Below are positions 1 to 10,230 of a stretch of DNA of 64,000 nucleotides, in pieces; position 1 is the stretch's first letter, and each line of letters opens with the position of its first letter. Both the position numbers and the translations under genes were made by a program. The DNA comes from Deltaproteobacteria bacterium (GTDB taxonomy: Bacteria; Myxococcota_A; Polyangia; Polyangiales; Ga0077539): the NCBI GenBank assembly GCA_016704445.1, contig JADJAE010000002.1, positions 1 through 64,000 on the forward strand, given 5' to 3'. The notes under the pieces were generated by a model. The model was not told the origin of the DNA and did no database searches. It saw nothing but the letters and a program-made list of their open reading frames with translations.

Positions 1-424
1 CAGGTGCACTTCAACCCTCGCAACTACGGCCTCACGGCGCGGCCGCTCTCCACCGATGGGGCCTTCACCCGGGTGCTGCTCCAGCACTGGACCAGCTTCT
101 CCATCGTCGCATGGCTCCCGACCGCCTCGCTCTCCGACGAGGGCTCTGGTGGCTACGGCGGGATCATGGGCGGCCTCGGCTCCAGCAACCGCCGCGCGCT
201 CACCGTGCCGCTCCCCGGTCGACCTGACCTTCGGCTTGGTCCGCCCGCAGAAACATCGAGTACGCGGGCACCGTCTCCGCCGGAACACCCTTCATCCGCG
301 GCGCCAGCACCCCGATGGCGGCTTGAGATCAGCCCATCCCCGGCTCGTCTCCCCGCCCGCCAGCGGGGTCCGCTGGGTCGCGCACGCCATCGCGCAGCTC
401 TCCTGCCGCGACGTGGTGGAGTGA
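1..424 (+). CDS. 3' fragment of an unidentified gene, frameshifted
   Basis: Coding-like sequence enters from the left edge in frame 1 (residues such as HWTSFSIVAWLPTASL), moves to frame 2 near 225 (DLTFGLVRPQ), to frame 3 near 250 (NIEYAGTVSAGTPFIRG), and seems to return to frame 2 after about 326, where RWVAHAIAQLSCRDVVE ends at a TGA at 422-424. No single frame gives a convincing protein, so the gene carries two or three indels or is decaying. No family is recognised and the 5' end lies outside the window. The Cys-rich lipoprotein gene follows on the same strand after 58 bp. Confidence 0.35.
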   Translation, partial: RCTSTLATTASRRGRSPPMGPSPGCCSSTGPASPSSHGSRPPRSPTRALVATAGSWAASAPATAARSPCRSPVDLTFGLVRPQKHRVRGHRLRRNTLHPRRQHPDGGLRSAHPRLVSPPASGVRWVAHAIAQLSCRDVVE

Positions 425-482
425 GCCTTCGGATGATCGCGGCGATTGAACGACGGAGCCGAGGAGAGCAACCCTGTCCTGC

Positions 483-2552
483 ATGACGCGATGGGGGGCG
501 GGATGTGTGTGGCTGGCGTTGTGGGCGCTGGGTTGCCTTGAATCCCCGCCGGGTCGGGAGGACGTCCCGCCCTCTTCCGACCTCCCGGAGGCGTCGACCT
601 CCGAGGAGCCTGACGTGCCGCGCGACATCGCCCCGATCGATCGTCCGCCTGTCATCCGGTGCCGGTCGGGCACGGCGCTCTGCGACGGCAGCTCGTGTGT
701 CGACCTCCTCGGAAACCGCGAGCACTGCGGCTCGTGCGGAAACGTCTGCCGATCGAACGAGCAGTGCGCCGCGGGGGTCTGTGTGGGCCAGTGCAGCGCG
801 GGCGAGGCATGGTGGTGCGGGCGCGAGGTCGGTTGCGTCCACCTGCTCAACGACCCGAGCCACTGCGGCGCGTGCGGTCGACAGTGCGCTTCGGGCCAGC
901 GGTGCACGCGGGGCGACTGCGGCGGCTGTCCGGAGGGATCCCTCTTCTGCGACCCATCTCAGGACGTGTGCATCGACGTCCGGAGCAACGCCGCGCACTG
1001 CGGGGCATGTGGGGCGCGATGCGCGTCCGAGCACGCCGCGTCTTCGCGCTGCCAGAGCGGCGCCTGCGTGTTCACCTGCGAGAGCGGATACGCGCCCTGT
1101 GCAGGTCCGAGCGGCCCGTGCATCTCGGTGGAGGGCTCCGACGTCGCCAACTGCGGAGGATGCGGGATGCGGTGCGCGTCCGAGCACGCCACGTCGGTGC
1201 GCTGCGAGCGCGGCGGGTGCCAGATCACCTGCGAGAGCGGATACTCCCTCTGCGGCGGGCCGCACGGGCGGTGCCTGTCACTTCAGGGCACTGACGTCAC
1301 CAACTGCGGCGCCTGCGGTCACGCCTGCGAACTGGACGAGCACTGCGTCTCGGGCGGATGCGTGGGCCTCGGCGTGCGCCCCATCAGCCCGCTGTCCGGA
1401 ACGCGCATCGCCTCGTGGCGTCCGCGCTTCCGCTGGGAGCCTCCGCGAAGAGGCGGACCCGTCGTGGTGGAGGTGTGCTCCAGCCGCGATTGCCGCGCCC
1501 TCGAAGGCAGCCAGCGGGTGGAGATGGGCGACGAGATCCGTTGGCCGACGCCGCTCACGCCCGGGGTCCACTGGTGGCGGGTGCGCGGCGGGCTCGGCGC
1601 GGTGTCAGGACCAGTGTGGGAGTTCTTCATCCCTGACCGCGACGGGCCGCTGCCCCTGGTCGGCAGGGTCGTCTCGGACTTCAATGGAGACGGCATTGCC
1701 GACACTATCGGCGCACTACCCGCGCCATGTCCGCTCAACCGTGAGTGCTCCGGAGTCAGTTACGGTCGCGCCCCAGGCGCCCCGGTCATCGAGGCGACGT
1801 TGATCCAGACGCCCGAGAGCTTCGACATCCGGGACGACTTCGGATACCCCCACTCGGCGCGCTACTCGCTCGGCTTTGTCAGCACCATCGGAGACTTCAA
1901 TGGAGACGGCTTCGTCGACCTCCTCGTCCCCATTCATTCGGTGTCCCGGTCCGGCTCCTCGTACGACACCTCAGAGTGGCTGGACATCTACCGTGGCTCG
2001 TCGTCCGGCCTCCAGGTCAGCGCCCCCGGCAGTGGCGCATGGCTGGAGCACGTCAGCTACTCCTACGACGCGGGAGACCTCGACGGCGACGGGTTCGCCG
2101 ACTTCCTCGTCACAGGAGGCGCGGGGTTCGACGAGTCGAAACGCTACGCGGTCTACGGTGGTTCGACGCGAGGCTCCGTGATCGAAGTCGACTTTGCAGC
2201 GGTCGTTACGGAGCTGGTGGTGGCGGACTTCAACGGCGATGGCATCACTGACCTGGCCCACGGATGGTACCTGTGCGGCCCCGGCCTGGTGGCCCTGACG
2301 GTCCGCATGGGGTCGCGCGGACTGCGAACCAGCGCCTTCATCCCTTTGACCGGCTGCGGCAGCCCGAGCGATCTTGCGTTCCGGGGATGCCCCCTGGTGC
2401 CGATAGACACAGCGGACACCAACGGCGACGGCTATCCCGACCTGGCTGCCCAACTGCTCTCTCCAGAGACCAGCCGCAACACCTTCACCTGGCTCGGCGG
2501 CCCCTCCGGGCTCTCCGCCGAGCGCTGCGTCGTCGGCGTGCGACCGCCGTAG
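483..2552 (+). CDS. Cys-rich, FG-GAP/VCBS repeat lipoprotein
   Basis: The 689-aa protein begins with a short hydrophobic signal ending in a lipobox-like LWALGC (Cys about residue 18), so export and lipid anchoring are predicted. Residues about 60-290 hold seven or so Cys-rich units of the type HCGACGxxC followed by xxxC, a myxobacterial surface-protein repeat. Residues about 295-385 look like a fibronectin-type beta domain (FRWEP, WWRVRG). The C-terminal half has at least five FG-GAP blades with Ca-binding-like loops (DFNGDGIAD, DFNGDGFVD, DLDGDGFAD, DFNGDGITD, DTNGDGYPD), predicting an integrin-alpha-like propeller. A purine-rich GAGGAGAG lies upstream of the ATG. The ligand is unknown. Confidence 0.85.
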   Translation: MTRWGAGCVWLALWALGCLESPPGREDVPPSSDLPEASTSEEPDVPRDIAPIDRPPVIRCRSGTALCDGSSCVDLLGNREHCGSCGNVCRSNEQCAAGVCVGQCSAGEAWWCGREVGCVHLLNDPSHCGACGRQCASGQRCTRGDCGGCPEGSLFCDPSQDVCIDVRSNAAHCGACGARCASEHAASSRCQSGACVFTCESGYAPCAGPSGPCISVEGSDVANCGGCGMRCASEHATSVRCERGGCQITCESGYSLCGGPHGRCLSLQGTDVTNCGACGHACELDEHCVSGGCVGLGVRPISPLSGTRIASWRPRFRWEPPRRGGPVVVEVCSSRDCRALEGSQRVEMGDEIRWPTPLTPGVHWWRVRGGLGAVSGPVWEFFIPDRDGPLPLVGRVVSDFNGDGIADTIGALPAPCPLNRECSGVSYGRAPGAPVIEATLIQTPESFDIRDDFGYPHSARYSLGFVSTIGDFNGDGFVDLLVPIHSVSRSGSSYDTSEWLDIYRGSSSGLQVSAPGSGAWLEHVSYSYDAGDLDGDGFADFLVTGGAGFDESKRYAVYGGSTRGSVIEVDFAAVVTELVVADFNGDGITDLAHGWYLCGPGLVALTVRMGSRGLRTSAFIPLTGCGSPSDLAFRGCPLVPIDTADTNGDGYPDLAAQLLSPETSRNTFTWLGGPSGLSAERCVVGVRPP

Positions 2553-2592
2553 CCACTCATACTCGTTGGCTGTCAGTCTTGCCGCATCGGTC

Positions 2593-2653
2593 GTTGGCAT
2601 TCGGCCCGACGCCGCGTGTTGAAACACGCGGCGACGGGCGCAAGAATGCCAAC
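2593..2653. terminator. Long hairpin between convergent genes
   Basis: An outer 10-bp arm (2593-2602 with 2644-2653, GTTGGCATTC and its complement) encloses a second 17-bp arm (2604-2620 with 2623-2639) containing one A/A mismatch and a 2-nt loop. It lies between the + strand lipoprotein gene ending at 2552 and the - strand selO ending at 2694, so it can serve as a bidirectional terminator. There is no clear U tract on either side, and a dispersed palindromic repeat is an alternative. Confidence 0.55.
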
Positions 2654-2693
2654 AACTGCACGGACGCTGGGCTCCTGACGCTTGCCAGTGGTA

Positions 2694-4099
2694 TCACCCC
2701 CCCATCCGCCTCCCCATCGCCCGGACCGCCGCGACCTTCGCCTCCATCCCCGTCCAGTCATCCCTCTCGGCGATGCCATCCCAGAGCGCCTCGATCTCGT
2801 CGATCAGCATCCCGCACGGCGCATCCCCCTGGAAATACGCCGTCTCCAGCGCCTCGGCCCTCGTGGGCAGATAGCCCTCCAGGCACCGCCGCACCGCCGC
2901 GAAGGACTCCCTCGCATACATCCCCGCGGCCGCTCCCTGCATGGCCCTCTTCTCACTGGCCACACCGCCATACCAGTCGAAGAAGAAGCGGTCATACCCG
3001 ACGCCGCTCTCCTTCATGAACGCATAGCAGCCATCGACCAGCGCCTCGTCCTCGTCCACCTCGCGACGCCACGCCCAGCCGATCGAGGGAAGCGCCGGTG
3101 CACCGCCCCCATCAGCGCAGGCTCGTACTCGTCGAGCGATCGCTGAAGCGCCGACTCCGTGCTGAGCGGCAGCAGCGCCTCGGCGAGTCGGGCGAGGTTC
3201 CAGTGAACGGCCTGCGGTTGTCGACCGAAGGCATAGAGCCCGGAGTGGTCGAAGTACGCCGCGGTGAACCCCGGGTCGTACCTCGGCAGAAAGCGATAGG
3301 GCCCATAGTCGAAGCTCTCTCCGGTGACGTTCATGTTGTCGGTATTGAGCACCCCATGGACGAAGCCCGCGACCATCCAACTGGCGCAGAGCTCGGCCGA
3401 GCGCAGTGTCACCTCCTTCAACAGCGCCGCGGGCAGGTCGCCCTCTCCTGCCACGGCGGGCGCGTAGTGCTCCACCGCGAACTCCACCAGTCGCTTGAGC
3501 CGCGCCGTGTCTCGCCGGTGCGCGTGCCTCTGGAAGCTCCCGAAGCGCACATGCGAGTGGCCCAGCCGCACCAGCACCGCCGACCGCGTCGGCGACGGCT
3601 CATCGCCCCGCATGAGCTGCTCGCCCGTCTCATAGACGCTGAAGGTCTTGGATGTGATGTCCGAGCGCCTCGAGCATCTCTCCGTGGCGAGCACCTCGCG
3701 CACTGCTCGCGAGGGTGAGCCGTCCGCCGCCTCGCGACCACGGGGTGCGCCCGCTGCCCTTGGTGGCGAGGTCGAGCAGCCGCCCGTCCACCGGGTCGCG
3801 GAGTTGCGCCAATAGAACCCTCGCCCGTCCCCGAGCTGCGGGTTGTACGACCCGAACTGGTGCCCGTGGTACCGCAGCGCGAGCGGCTGCGGGAGGTTGT
3901 CGGGCAGCGGTTGAAGCCGCGCGAAGTGCCTCTCCCGCTCCGGCGCATCGAGGCCGCCGAGGCCGACGCGCGAGGCCCAGGGTTCATTGAAGAAGCGCGG
4001 GGTGCGCCTCGGAAACTCCGCGGGCTCGACCGGATCATGGAAGCCCTCGTCGAGCTGCATGAACACCGGATCGGGGCGATATCGTTCATCGAAGGGCAT
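2694..4099 (-). CDS. selO: Protein adenylyltransferase SelO (YdiU/UPF0061), frameshifted
   Basis: SelO is a pseudokinase-fold enzyme that transfers AMP from ATP to protein hydroxyl groups. Family signatures are present: RYHGHQFGSYNPQLGDGRG near the N-terminus, GSGRTPWSRGG, then HGVLNTDNM and DYGPYRFLPRYDP in the catalytic core. The start chosen is the ATG at 4099 (MPFDERYRPDPVF), because upstream codons fall in a repeat. The frame is broken several times between about 3660 and 3810 (the alternate frames carry DLATKGSGRTPWSRGG and MLEALGHH) and again near 3100, after which the C-terminus continues (VDEDEALVDGCYAFMKES) to 2694. Rejoined length is about 468 aa, a little short for the family. Sequencing error or pseudogene cannot be separated from one sequence. 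Confidence 0.8.
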
Positions 4100-4185
4100 C
4101 GGTCTCCGTTCAGTGGGGGTGCAAGCCGTCCGTTTGAGGCTCATGGTTTGCGCGCAGTTGTTCAATGGACAAGTAAGCCCGTTTG

Positions 4186-4406
4186 CGCTGGGGTTTCGCG
4201 CGTTGGCGCTCACCCCAGGCTATAACAAGTGACGACCCCCACGTTCGTGGGGGTCTTTCGTACGGAACTCGATGGACCTTCCGGAAGCTCCAATCGAAGT
4301 GCCGTGGGCTCCATCGAAGTGGCATTCCTGTTCGAAAGACCCCCACGAACGTGGGGGTCGTCACTTGTTATAGCCTGGGGTGAGCGCCAACGCGCGAACC
4401 CCAGCG
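4186..4406. repeat. Large inverted repeat with nested hairpins (IR1)
   Basis: Arms 4195-4260 and 4333-4398 are perfect complements over 66 bp, and extend with a 1-nt bulge to 4186 and 4406. The spacer is 72 bp. Each arm contains its own perfect hairpin (4234-4255 and 4338-4359; GACCCCCACG, 2-nt loop, complement). Outside the arms, pieces such as TTGTTCAATGG and GGTGCAAGCC recur on both sides in altered order, so the whole gene-free stretch 4100-4499 looks built from one repeat family. It lies between selO and the patatin gene, both on the - strand. It may terminate patatin transcription and may be a MITE-like element. I see no gene in the gap. Confidence 0.8.
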
Positions 4407-4499
4407 TCAAACGGCCGGCTTGCACCCCTGAACGATCGCGCGCGAACCCTGCGCATCCAACACGTGGCTTATCCATTGAACAACGCCCCCGATCGGCCC

Positions 4500-5264
4500 T
4501 CACCCCGCCTCGACCCTCACCTCGCCCTCGCGCACCCGCTCGTCGAGCGCGCGGCGCATGGCCCTCTCGGCCATCGCGAAGGCCACCATCCCCCGGTGCA
4601 GCGCGAAGGGGTTCACCCTCGGCAGCGCCTCGATCGACACGCCCACCAGCCCCTCCTCCTCGGAACCCTCATCGACATCGAGCCCTGACCCCCTCCACGG
4701 AGCGCGCGACGCCAGGTGGTGATACAGCACCCTCTCTCCCTCCCTGGTCCCCGCGATGCCCGGCCGGTCGGCGATGCCTCCATCGCTGTAGAGCCTTGCC
4801 CCCAGCCGCACCGGGTGAAACAGCACCGGCAGCGCGCACGACGCGTGGATCGCCCCCGCGATGCTCCCCTCCCTCAGCACCGTGGTCTGTCGCGCCCGCA
4901 GGTCGAACACGCTCGGCGCATAGGCCACCCTCGCGTTCTCGATCTCCGTCACCGGCAAGAGCGCGTCGAGCATCGCCCGAAAGCGCCTCCCCTGGAGCAA
5001 TCCCCCGCCCGGAGCCGGGTCCCAGAAGTCCTCCCGTCGCAGCGTGGCGAGGCGCTCTCGCATGGCGTCGAGCGAGACCCCTCCGGCGTAGAGCCCGGTG
5101 ACCAGCGCGCCCGCGCTCGACCCGGTGGCGGCGTCGGGAGAGAAGCCCGCGTCGACGAGCGCCGTGAGCGCGCCCGCGTGGACATAGAAGCCGAAGAAGC
5201 CCGACGACATCGCCAGGGTGAAGGGGCCCTCGTGGAGCCACGCGCGCAGGGTGGGGGTGCTCAT
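4500..5264 (-). CDS. Patatin-like phospholipase
   Basis: The 254-aa protein is a patatin-family serine lipid acyl hydrolase. The nucleophile elbow GSSAG is at residues 48-52 (Ser50), and the DGG motif of the catalytic dyad appears as LYSDGGIADRPG in the middle of the protein. The N-terminal glycine-rich oxyanion loop, usually GGGxxG, reads SSGFFGFYVHAG, an unusual version. The ATG at 5264 (MSTPTLRAWLHEG) is chosen because the longer open frame upstream has no family resemblance. There is no signal peptide, so a cytosolic or membrane-associated enzyme is expected. The divergent neighbour starts 110 bp away. Confidence 0.82.
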   Translation of the reverse strand: MSTPTLRAWLHEGPFTLAMSSGFFGFYVHAGALTALVDAGFSPDAATGSSAGALVTGLYAGGVSLDAMRERLATLRREDFWDPAPGGGLLQGRRFRAMLDALLPVTEIENARVAYAPSVFDLRARQTTVLREGSIAGAIHASCALPVLFHPVRLGARLYSDGGIADRPGIAGTREGERVLYHHLASRAPWRGSGLDVDEGSEEEGLVGVSIEALPRVNPFALHRGMVAFAMAERAMRRALDERVREGEVRVEAG

Positions 5265-5373
5265 CGCGCGGGCACTATGGACGAAGCCGGGGCCCCGCGC
5301 CCGCTCGTCTATCGAGACAGCCAATGTCACACGCCGCTGGACCATCGGAGCCACGGCGGGTACACGACTCCCC

Positions 5374-5840
5374 ATGGCAGAGCAGGACCCCCGCTTGTGG
5401 ATCGCCGACGGCTGGACGGCGAAGGTGATCAAGAACAACGACGACGAGGGGTGGGCGGTGGAGATGACCCGCGACGGTGATCCTGAGCCCTCGCTGGTCG
5501 GCCCGTGGACCATGGGCCGCGACAAGAAGAACCCGAAGCCCCTCGATCAGAACGCCTTCAACACCCTGGTGAAGACCGCGAGCGAGGTGCTTCAGCGGCA
5601 CGCCCACCAGGCGAGGGCGCAGCTTCACCGGAGCACCGAGGTGACGACGTCGGAGGGGCGGCGCTACCGGGTCGACCTGGACATCGCGCCGGACGAGGAC
5701 GACCCCCACGCCATGCTCACGGCCTGGGACGAGTCCAACAGTTGTATCGGGAGGGTGCGGATGCCGGCGAACTACAAGCTCTCGCCGGCAGGCGCGCTGC
5801 GGTGGGTCGAGGGCGGCTTCCGCGAGCCCTCGCAGAGCTA

Positions 5841-5844
<4 letters not shown>
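5374..5844 (+). CDS. Hypothetical protein, 156 aa
   Basis: A small soluble, charged protein starting MAEQDPRLWIADGWTAKVI. There is no signal peptide, transmembrane segment or recognised motif. Composition and codon use match neighbouring genes, so it is probably a real lineage-specific gene. Its stop (TAG, 5842-5844) overlaps the stop of pckG on the other strand (TAA, read from 5843-5841), so the two genes meet tail to tail. The function is unknown. Confidence 0.65.
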
Positions 5845-7624
<1,780 letters not shown>

Positions 7625-7783
7625 CACTGGCTCTCCGTATCTTTGACCCACCCGCCCCGAAGACAGTCTCCTCGGTCCCTAGGGGGTCGTTCCGCGGCGG
7701 AGACTATCACCGCGTTTCGGCGCTCGCACCTGAGCCGGAAATGCCTTGTCCCATGCGGAGATTCAGGGCGCGGGCCCGAAGGC

Positions 7784-8848
7784 TCACCCCAGCACCAGCG
7801 CGCTGTCGCCGAACTCGTGCTGGAGGTAACCCCGGCTCGACGCGAAGCGCAGCGAGGCGTGCAGCAGCGCCCCCTCGGCGAAGGCCGTGAGCAGCGCGAA
7901 GTGCGAGCTGCCTGGCTCGTGCATCCCCGAGAGCACCCCGTCCACCACGCGAGGCCTGAACCCCTCCCCGAGCACCAGCCCGGTCACCGCGCTCCCCGCC
8001 TCGAGGAACCCGACGCCCGTCGAGCGCTCGGCCCGCCCCTCCAGCGCTCGGACCACGCTCGTCCCCACGGCGACGACCCGCCCGCCTCTCGCCCGACACG
8101 CCGCGACGGCGTCCACCGTCGCCTGCGGCACCTCCGACCGCTCGGGCCACGGCAGCCTCGCGTCGAGCGCCTCGTCGCCGATGGAGGAGAGCCCCGCGGC
8201 GTGGGTCACCGTCGCCAGCGCGACGCCTCGCGACCGCACCCGCTCCAGCAGCGCCCAGGACAGGGGCCTCCCCGCGGAGGGCATCTCCATCGCCCACGGC
8301 CGCGACGCGACGGGCGTCTGCACGTCCCAGAGCGCGAGCTCGCCATGGAGGTGGGCGTACTGCACCGGCCGGCCGAGCTGGTAGAGCCGCCGCCAGAACG
8401 CGTCGCCCGACAGGGAGAAGCGCACCGTGACGAGGCGCGGCGACAACGGCGAGACCGCCTCGACGAGCGCGCGGAGCTCGTCCCCCAGGAGCAGCGCCTC
8501 GCCGACGCCCACCGCGGGCGGCGCGGGTCGGTGCTCGGTGCGGGTGCGCCAGTCGCCGTCACCGAAGAGCGCGACGTCCCAGGCGCCGTCGTCGCGGGCG
8601 TGCGCGAGCCGCAGCTCCATCGGCTCGCCCATCGGACCGGTCGCCCGCAGCGAGGCCGGGAGCGTGGCGGCGTCGTTGAGCACCAGCAGGTCGCCCTCCC
8701 GCAGCAGCTCCGGCAGGTCGGCGATGCGCCTGTCGCTGAGCCTCCCGGTCACGGGGTCGATCACCATCAGCCGCTCGGAGAGCGCGTCGCCCCGACGGCC
8801 CGTGGCGGGCGCCAGCAGCTCGTCGGCCTGCATGGCCTGGGCGTTCAC
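7784..8848 (-). CDS. QueA-like S-adenosylmethionine:tRNA ribosyltransferase-isomerase paralogue
   Basis: The 354-aa protein follows the QueA fold. It has LREGDLLVLNDAATLPASL (QueA usually has NNTRV), LVTVRFS, GRPVQYAHL, a TGVGFLEAG segment and the C-terminal LLTAFAEGALLHASL. True QueA transfers ribose from AdoMet to preQ1 in tRNA. Here the conserved QTVYA/PTAGLHF region is replaced by QTPVASRPWAMEMPSAGRPL, so the substrate may differ from the queuosine precursor. Its ATG overlaps the stop of the SDR gene by four bases (8845-8848), indicating translational coupling in one operon. Confidence 0.75.
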   Translation of the reverse strand: MNAQAMQADELLAPATGRRGDALSERLMVIDPVTGRLSDRRIADLPELLREGDLLVLNDAATLPASLRATGPMGEPMELRLAHARDDGAWDVALFGDGDWRTRTEHRPAPPAVGVGEALLLGDELRALVEAVSPLSPRLVTVRFSLSGDAFWRRLYQLGRPVQYAHLHGELALWDVQTPVASRPWAMEMPSAGRPLSWALLERVRSRGVALATVTHAAGLSSIGDEALDARLPWPERSEVPQATVDAVAACRARGGRVVAVGTSVVRALEGRAERSTGVGFLEAGSAVTGLVLGEGFRPRVVDGVLSGMHEPGSSHFALLTAFAEGALLHASLRFASSRGYLQHEFGDSALVLG

Positions 8849-9579
8849 GAGCGCCCCCCCGCGGAGAAGCCCTGCGCCGCGACGCGCTGCCCCGGGGGAA
8901 TCGACCCGACGTGGCGGATGATCTCCACGAAGCGCTCGGCCACCTCACCCGGCGAGGCGAGCGAGGTGCGGTCGGCGTCGGGCATCGCGTCGGCGTGCAT
9001 GGCGGTGTCCATCTCGCCGGGGTCGACCGTCACGACCCTCACTCCGTGGCCGTCGAGCTCCGCCGACCAGATGCGCGCGAGGTGGTCGAGCGCGGCCTTC
9101 GAGGCGCCGTACGCGCCCCAGGTGGGATACGCCTCCACCGCCGCGTCGGAGCTCACCATCAGCACCAGCGCGTCGCCCCCGAGGCGCATCGGCCCGAGCA
9201 GCGCCCGCGTCAGCCGAAAGGGCCCCAGCACGTTGACCGAGAGCGCCCGCTCCAGGGCCTCGCAGTCGGTGTCCGCGAGAGGTCGCAGCGGCACCTGGCC
9301 CAGCGTGCTGGCGTTGTGCACCAGCACGTCGACCCCGCCCAGCGCGGCCATCGCCTGACCCGCGATGCGGTGGATGGCCTCCTTGTCCCCCACGTCGCCG
9401 GGGATCGCGTGCCCTTCGCCCCCCGCCGCCTCGACCTCCGCCGCGACCGCTTCGAGCGCCCCGGCGGTGCGCGCCACCAGCGCCACCCTCGCTCCCCGGC
9501 GCCCCAGCGCCAGCGCCAGCGCGCGCCCCAACCCTGCCCCGGCCCCGGTGATCACGATGCGAAGTCCCTCGATGTTCAT
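8845..9579 (-). CDS. Short-chain dehydrogenase/reductase
   Basis: A classical 244-aa SDR. It has the NAD(P)-binding TGAGAGLG at residues 11-18, the structural VLVHNAS motif, the catalytic Ser in VLMVSSDAAVE, and YGASK with catalytic Tyr and Lys. The segment after the catalytic Lys (VVTVDPGEMDTAM) is also typical. It is the first gene of a two-gene operon with the QueA-like gene. GGAGATACGCGGAAC precedes the ATG and supplies a purine-rich ribosome-binding site. The substrate is unknown; pairing with a tRNA-modification-like enzyme suggests a shared small-molecule pathway (inference). Confidence 0.88.
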   Translation of the reverse strand: MNIEGLRIVITGAGAGLGRALALALGRRGARVALVARTAGALEAVAAEVEAAGGEGHAIPGDVGDKEAIHRIAGQAMAALGGVDVLVHNASTLGQVPLRPLADTDCEALERALSVNVLGPFRLTRALLGPMRLGGDALVLMVSSDAAVEAYPTWGAYGASKAALDHLARIWSAELDGHGVRVVTVDPGEMDTAMHADAMPDADRTSLASPGEVAERFVEIIRHVGSIPPGQRVAAQGFSAGGRS

Positions 9580-9621
9580 GTTCCGCGTATCTCCTTCGGT
9601 GGGTGGAGCATGCGTCGCGGG

Positions 9622-9657
9622 TGACAGCGGGTTGTCCGCGCTGCCAATGGGCTGTCA
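9622..9657. promoter_or_regulatory. Candidate operator between SDR and XRE-cupin genes
   Basis: The inverted repeat TGACAGC (9622-9628) and GCTGTCA (9651-9657) sits in the 90-bp divergent intergenic region, just before the regulator start at 9670. Its position suits autoregulation by the XRE-cupin protein and control of the SDR/QueA-like operon. The assignment rests on symmetry and position only. Confidence 0.35.
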
Positions 9658-9669
9658 TCCTTCCAACGC

Positions 9670-10230
9670 ATGGACACCCCCGACCAGCTCGCCGAGCGCC
9701 TCGCGACGAACATCCGCGCCCTGCGCGAGGCCCGCGGGCTGACGCAGTCGCAGCTCGCGCGGCAGTCGGGCCTGCCGAGGGCGACCTGGGCCAACCTGGA
9801 GAGCGGCGGCGCCAACCCCACGCTGGCGGTGATGCACAAGGTGGCCGTCGCGCTGCAGGTGTCCTTCGAGGAGCTGGTCGCCGCCCCGCAGGCGGGCGCC
9901 CGCTTCTTCGCGAAGGACTCGCTGCCCGAGCAGACCCGCGGTCAGGCGACGGTGCGCAAGCTGCTACCGGACCGGGTGCCGGGCACGGAGATCGACCGCA
10001 TCGTGCTGCCTCCGGGCGCTCGGATGACGGGGGTTCCGCACACGCCGGGGACGCGCGAGTACCTGACGGTGGAGACGGGGTCGATCACGCTGACGGCGTC
10101 GGGGCGATCATGGACGCTGGCCGTGGGCGACGTGCTGGCCTTCCGCGGAGACCAGAAGCACTCGTACGCCAACCCGGGCCGGGGCAACGCGGTGGGGTAC
10201 TCCGTGGTGATGCTGCGGCCGGTGGAGTGA
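9670..10230 (+). CDS. XRE-family regulator with C-terminal cupin
   Basis: The 186-aa protein has an N-terminal helix-turn-helix (IRALREARGLTQSQLARQSG, about residues 14-35, plus LESGGANPTLAVMHKVA) and a C-terminal cupin beta-barrel (residues about 105-185: GTREYLTVETGSITL, GDVLAFRGDQKHSYAN, with metal- or ligand-binding candidates H and E). This is the architecture of small-molecule-sensing repressors such as the PuuR/SutR type. It is transcribed divergently from the SDR/QueA-like operon, which is its most likely target. Confidence 0.88.
   Translation: MDTPDQLAERLATNIRALREARGLTQSQLARQSGLPRATWANLESGGANPTLAVMHKVAVALQVSFEELVAAPQAGARFFAKDSLPEQTRGQATVRKLLPDRVPGTEIDRIVLPPGARMTGVPHTPGTREYLTVETGSITLTASGRSWTLAVGDVLAFRGDQKHSYANPGRGNAVGYSVVMLRPVE

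Noticed and set aside
153..1265. A 370-codon open frame on the - strand
   Set aside because: It is the antisense shadow of the Cys-rich repeats of the lipoprotein at 483-2552.
4229..5101. Open frames across the 4.2-4.4 kb repeat on both strands
   Set aside because: They are translations of the inverted repeat (MTTPTFVGVFR appears from both strands) with no family match, and run antisense to the patatin gene.
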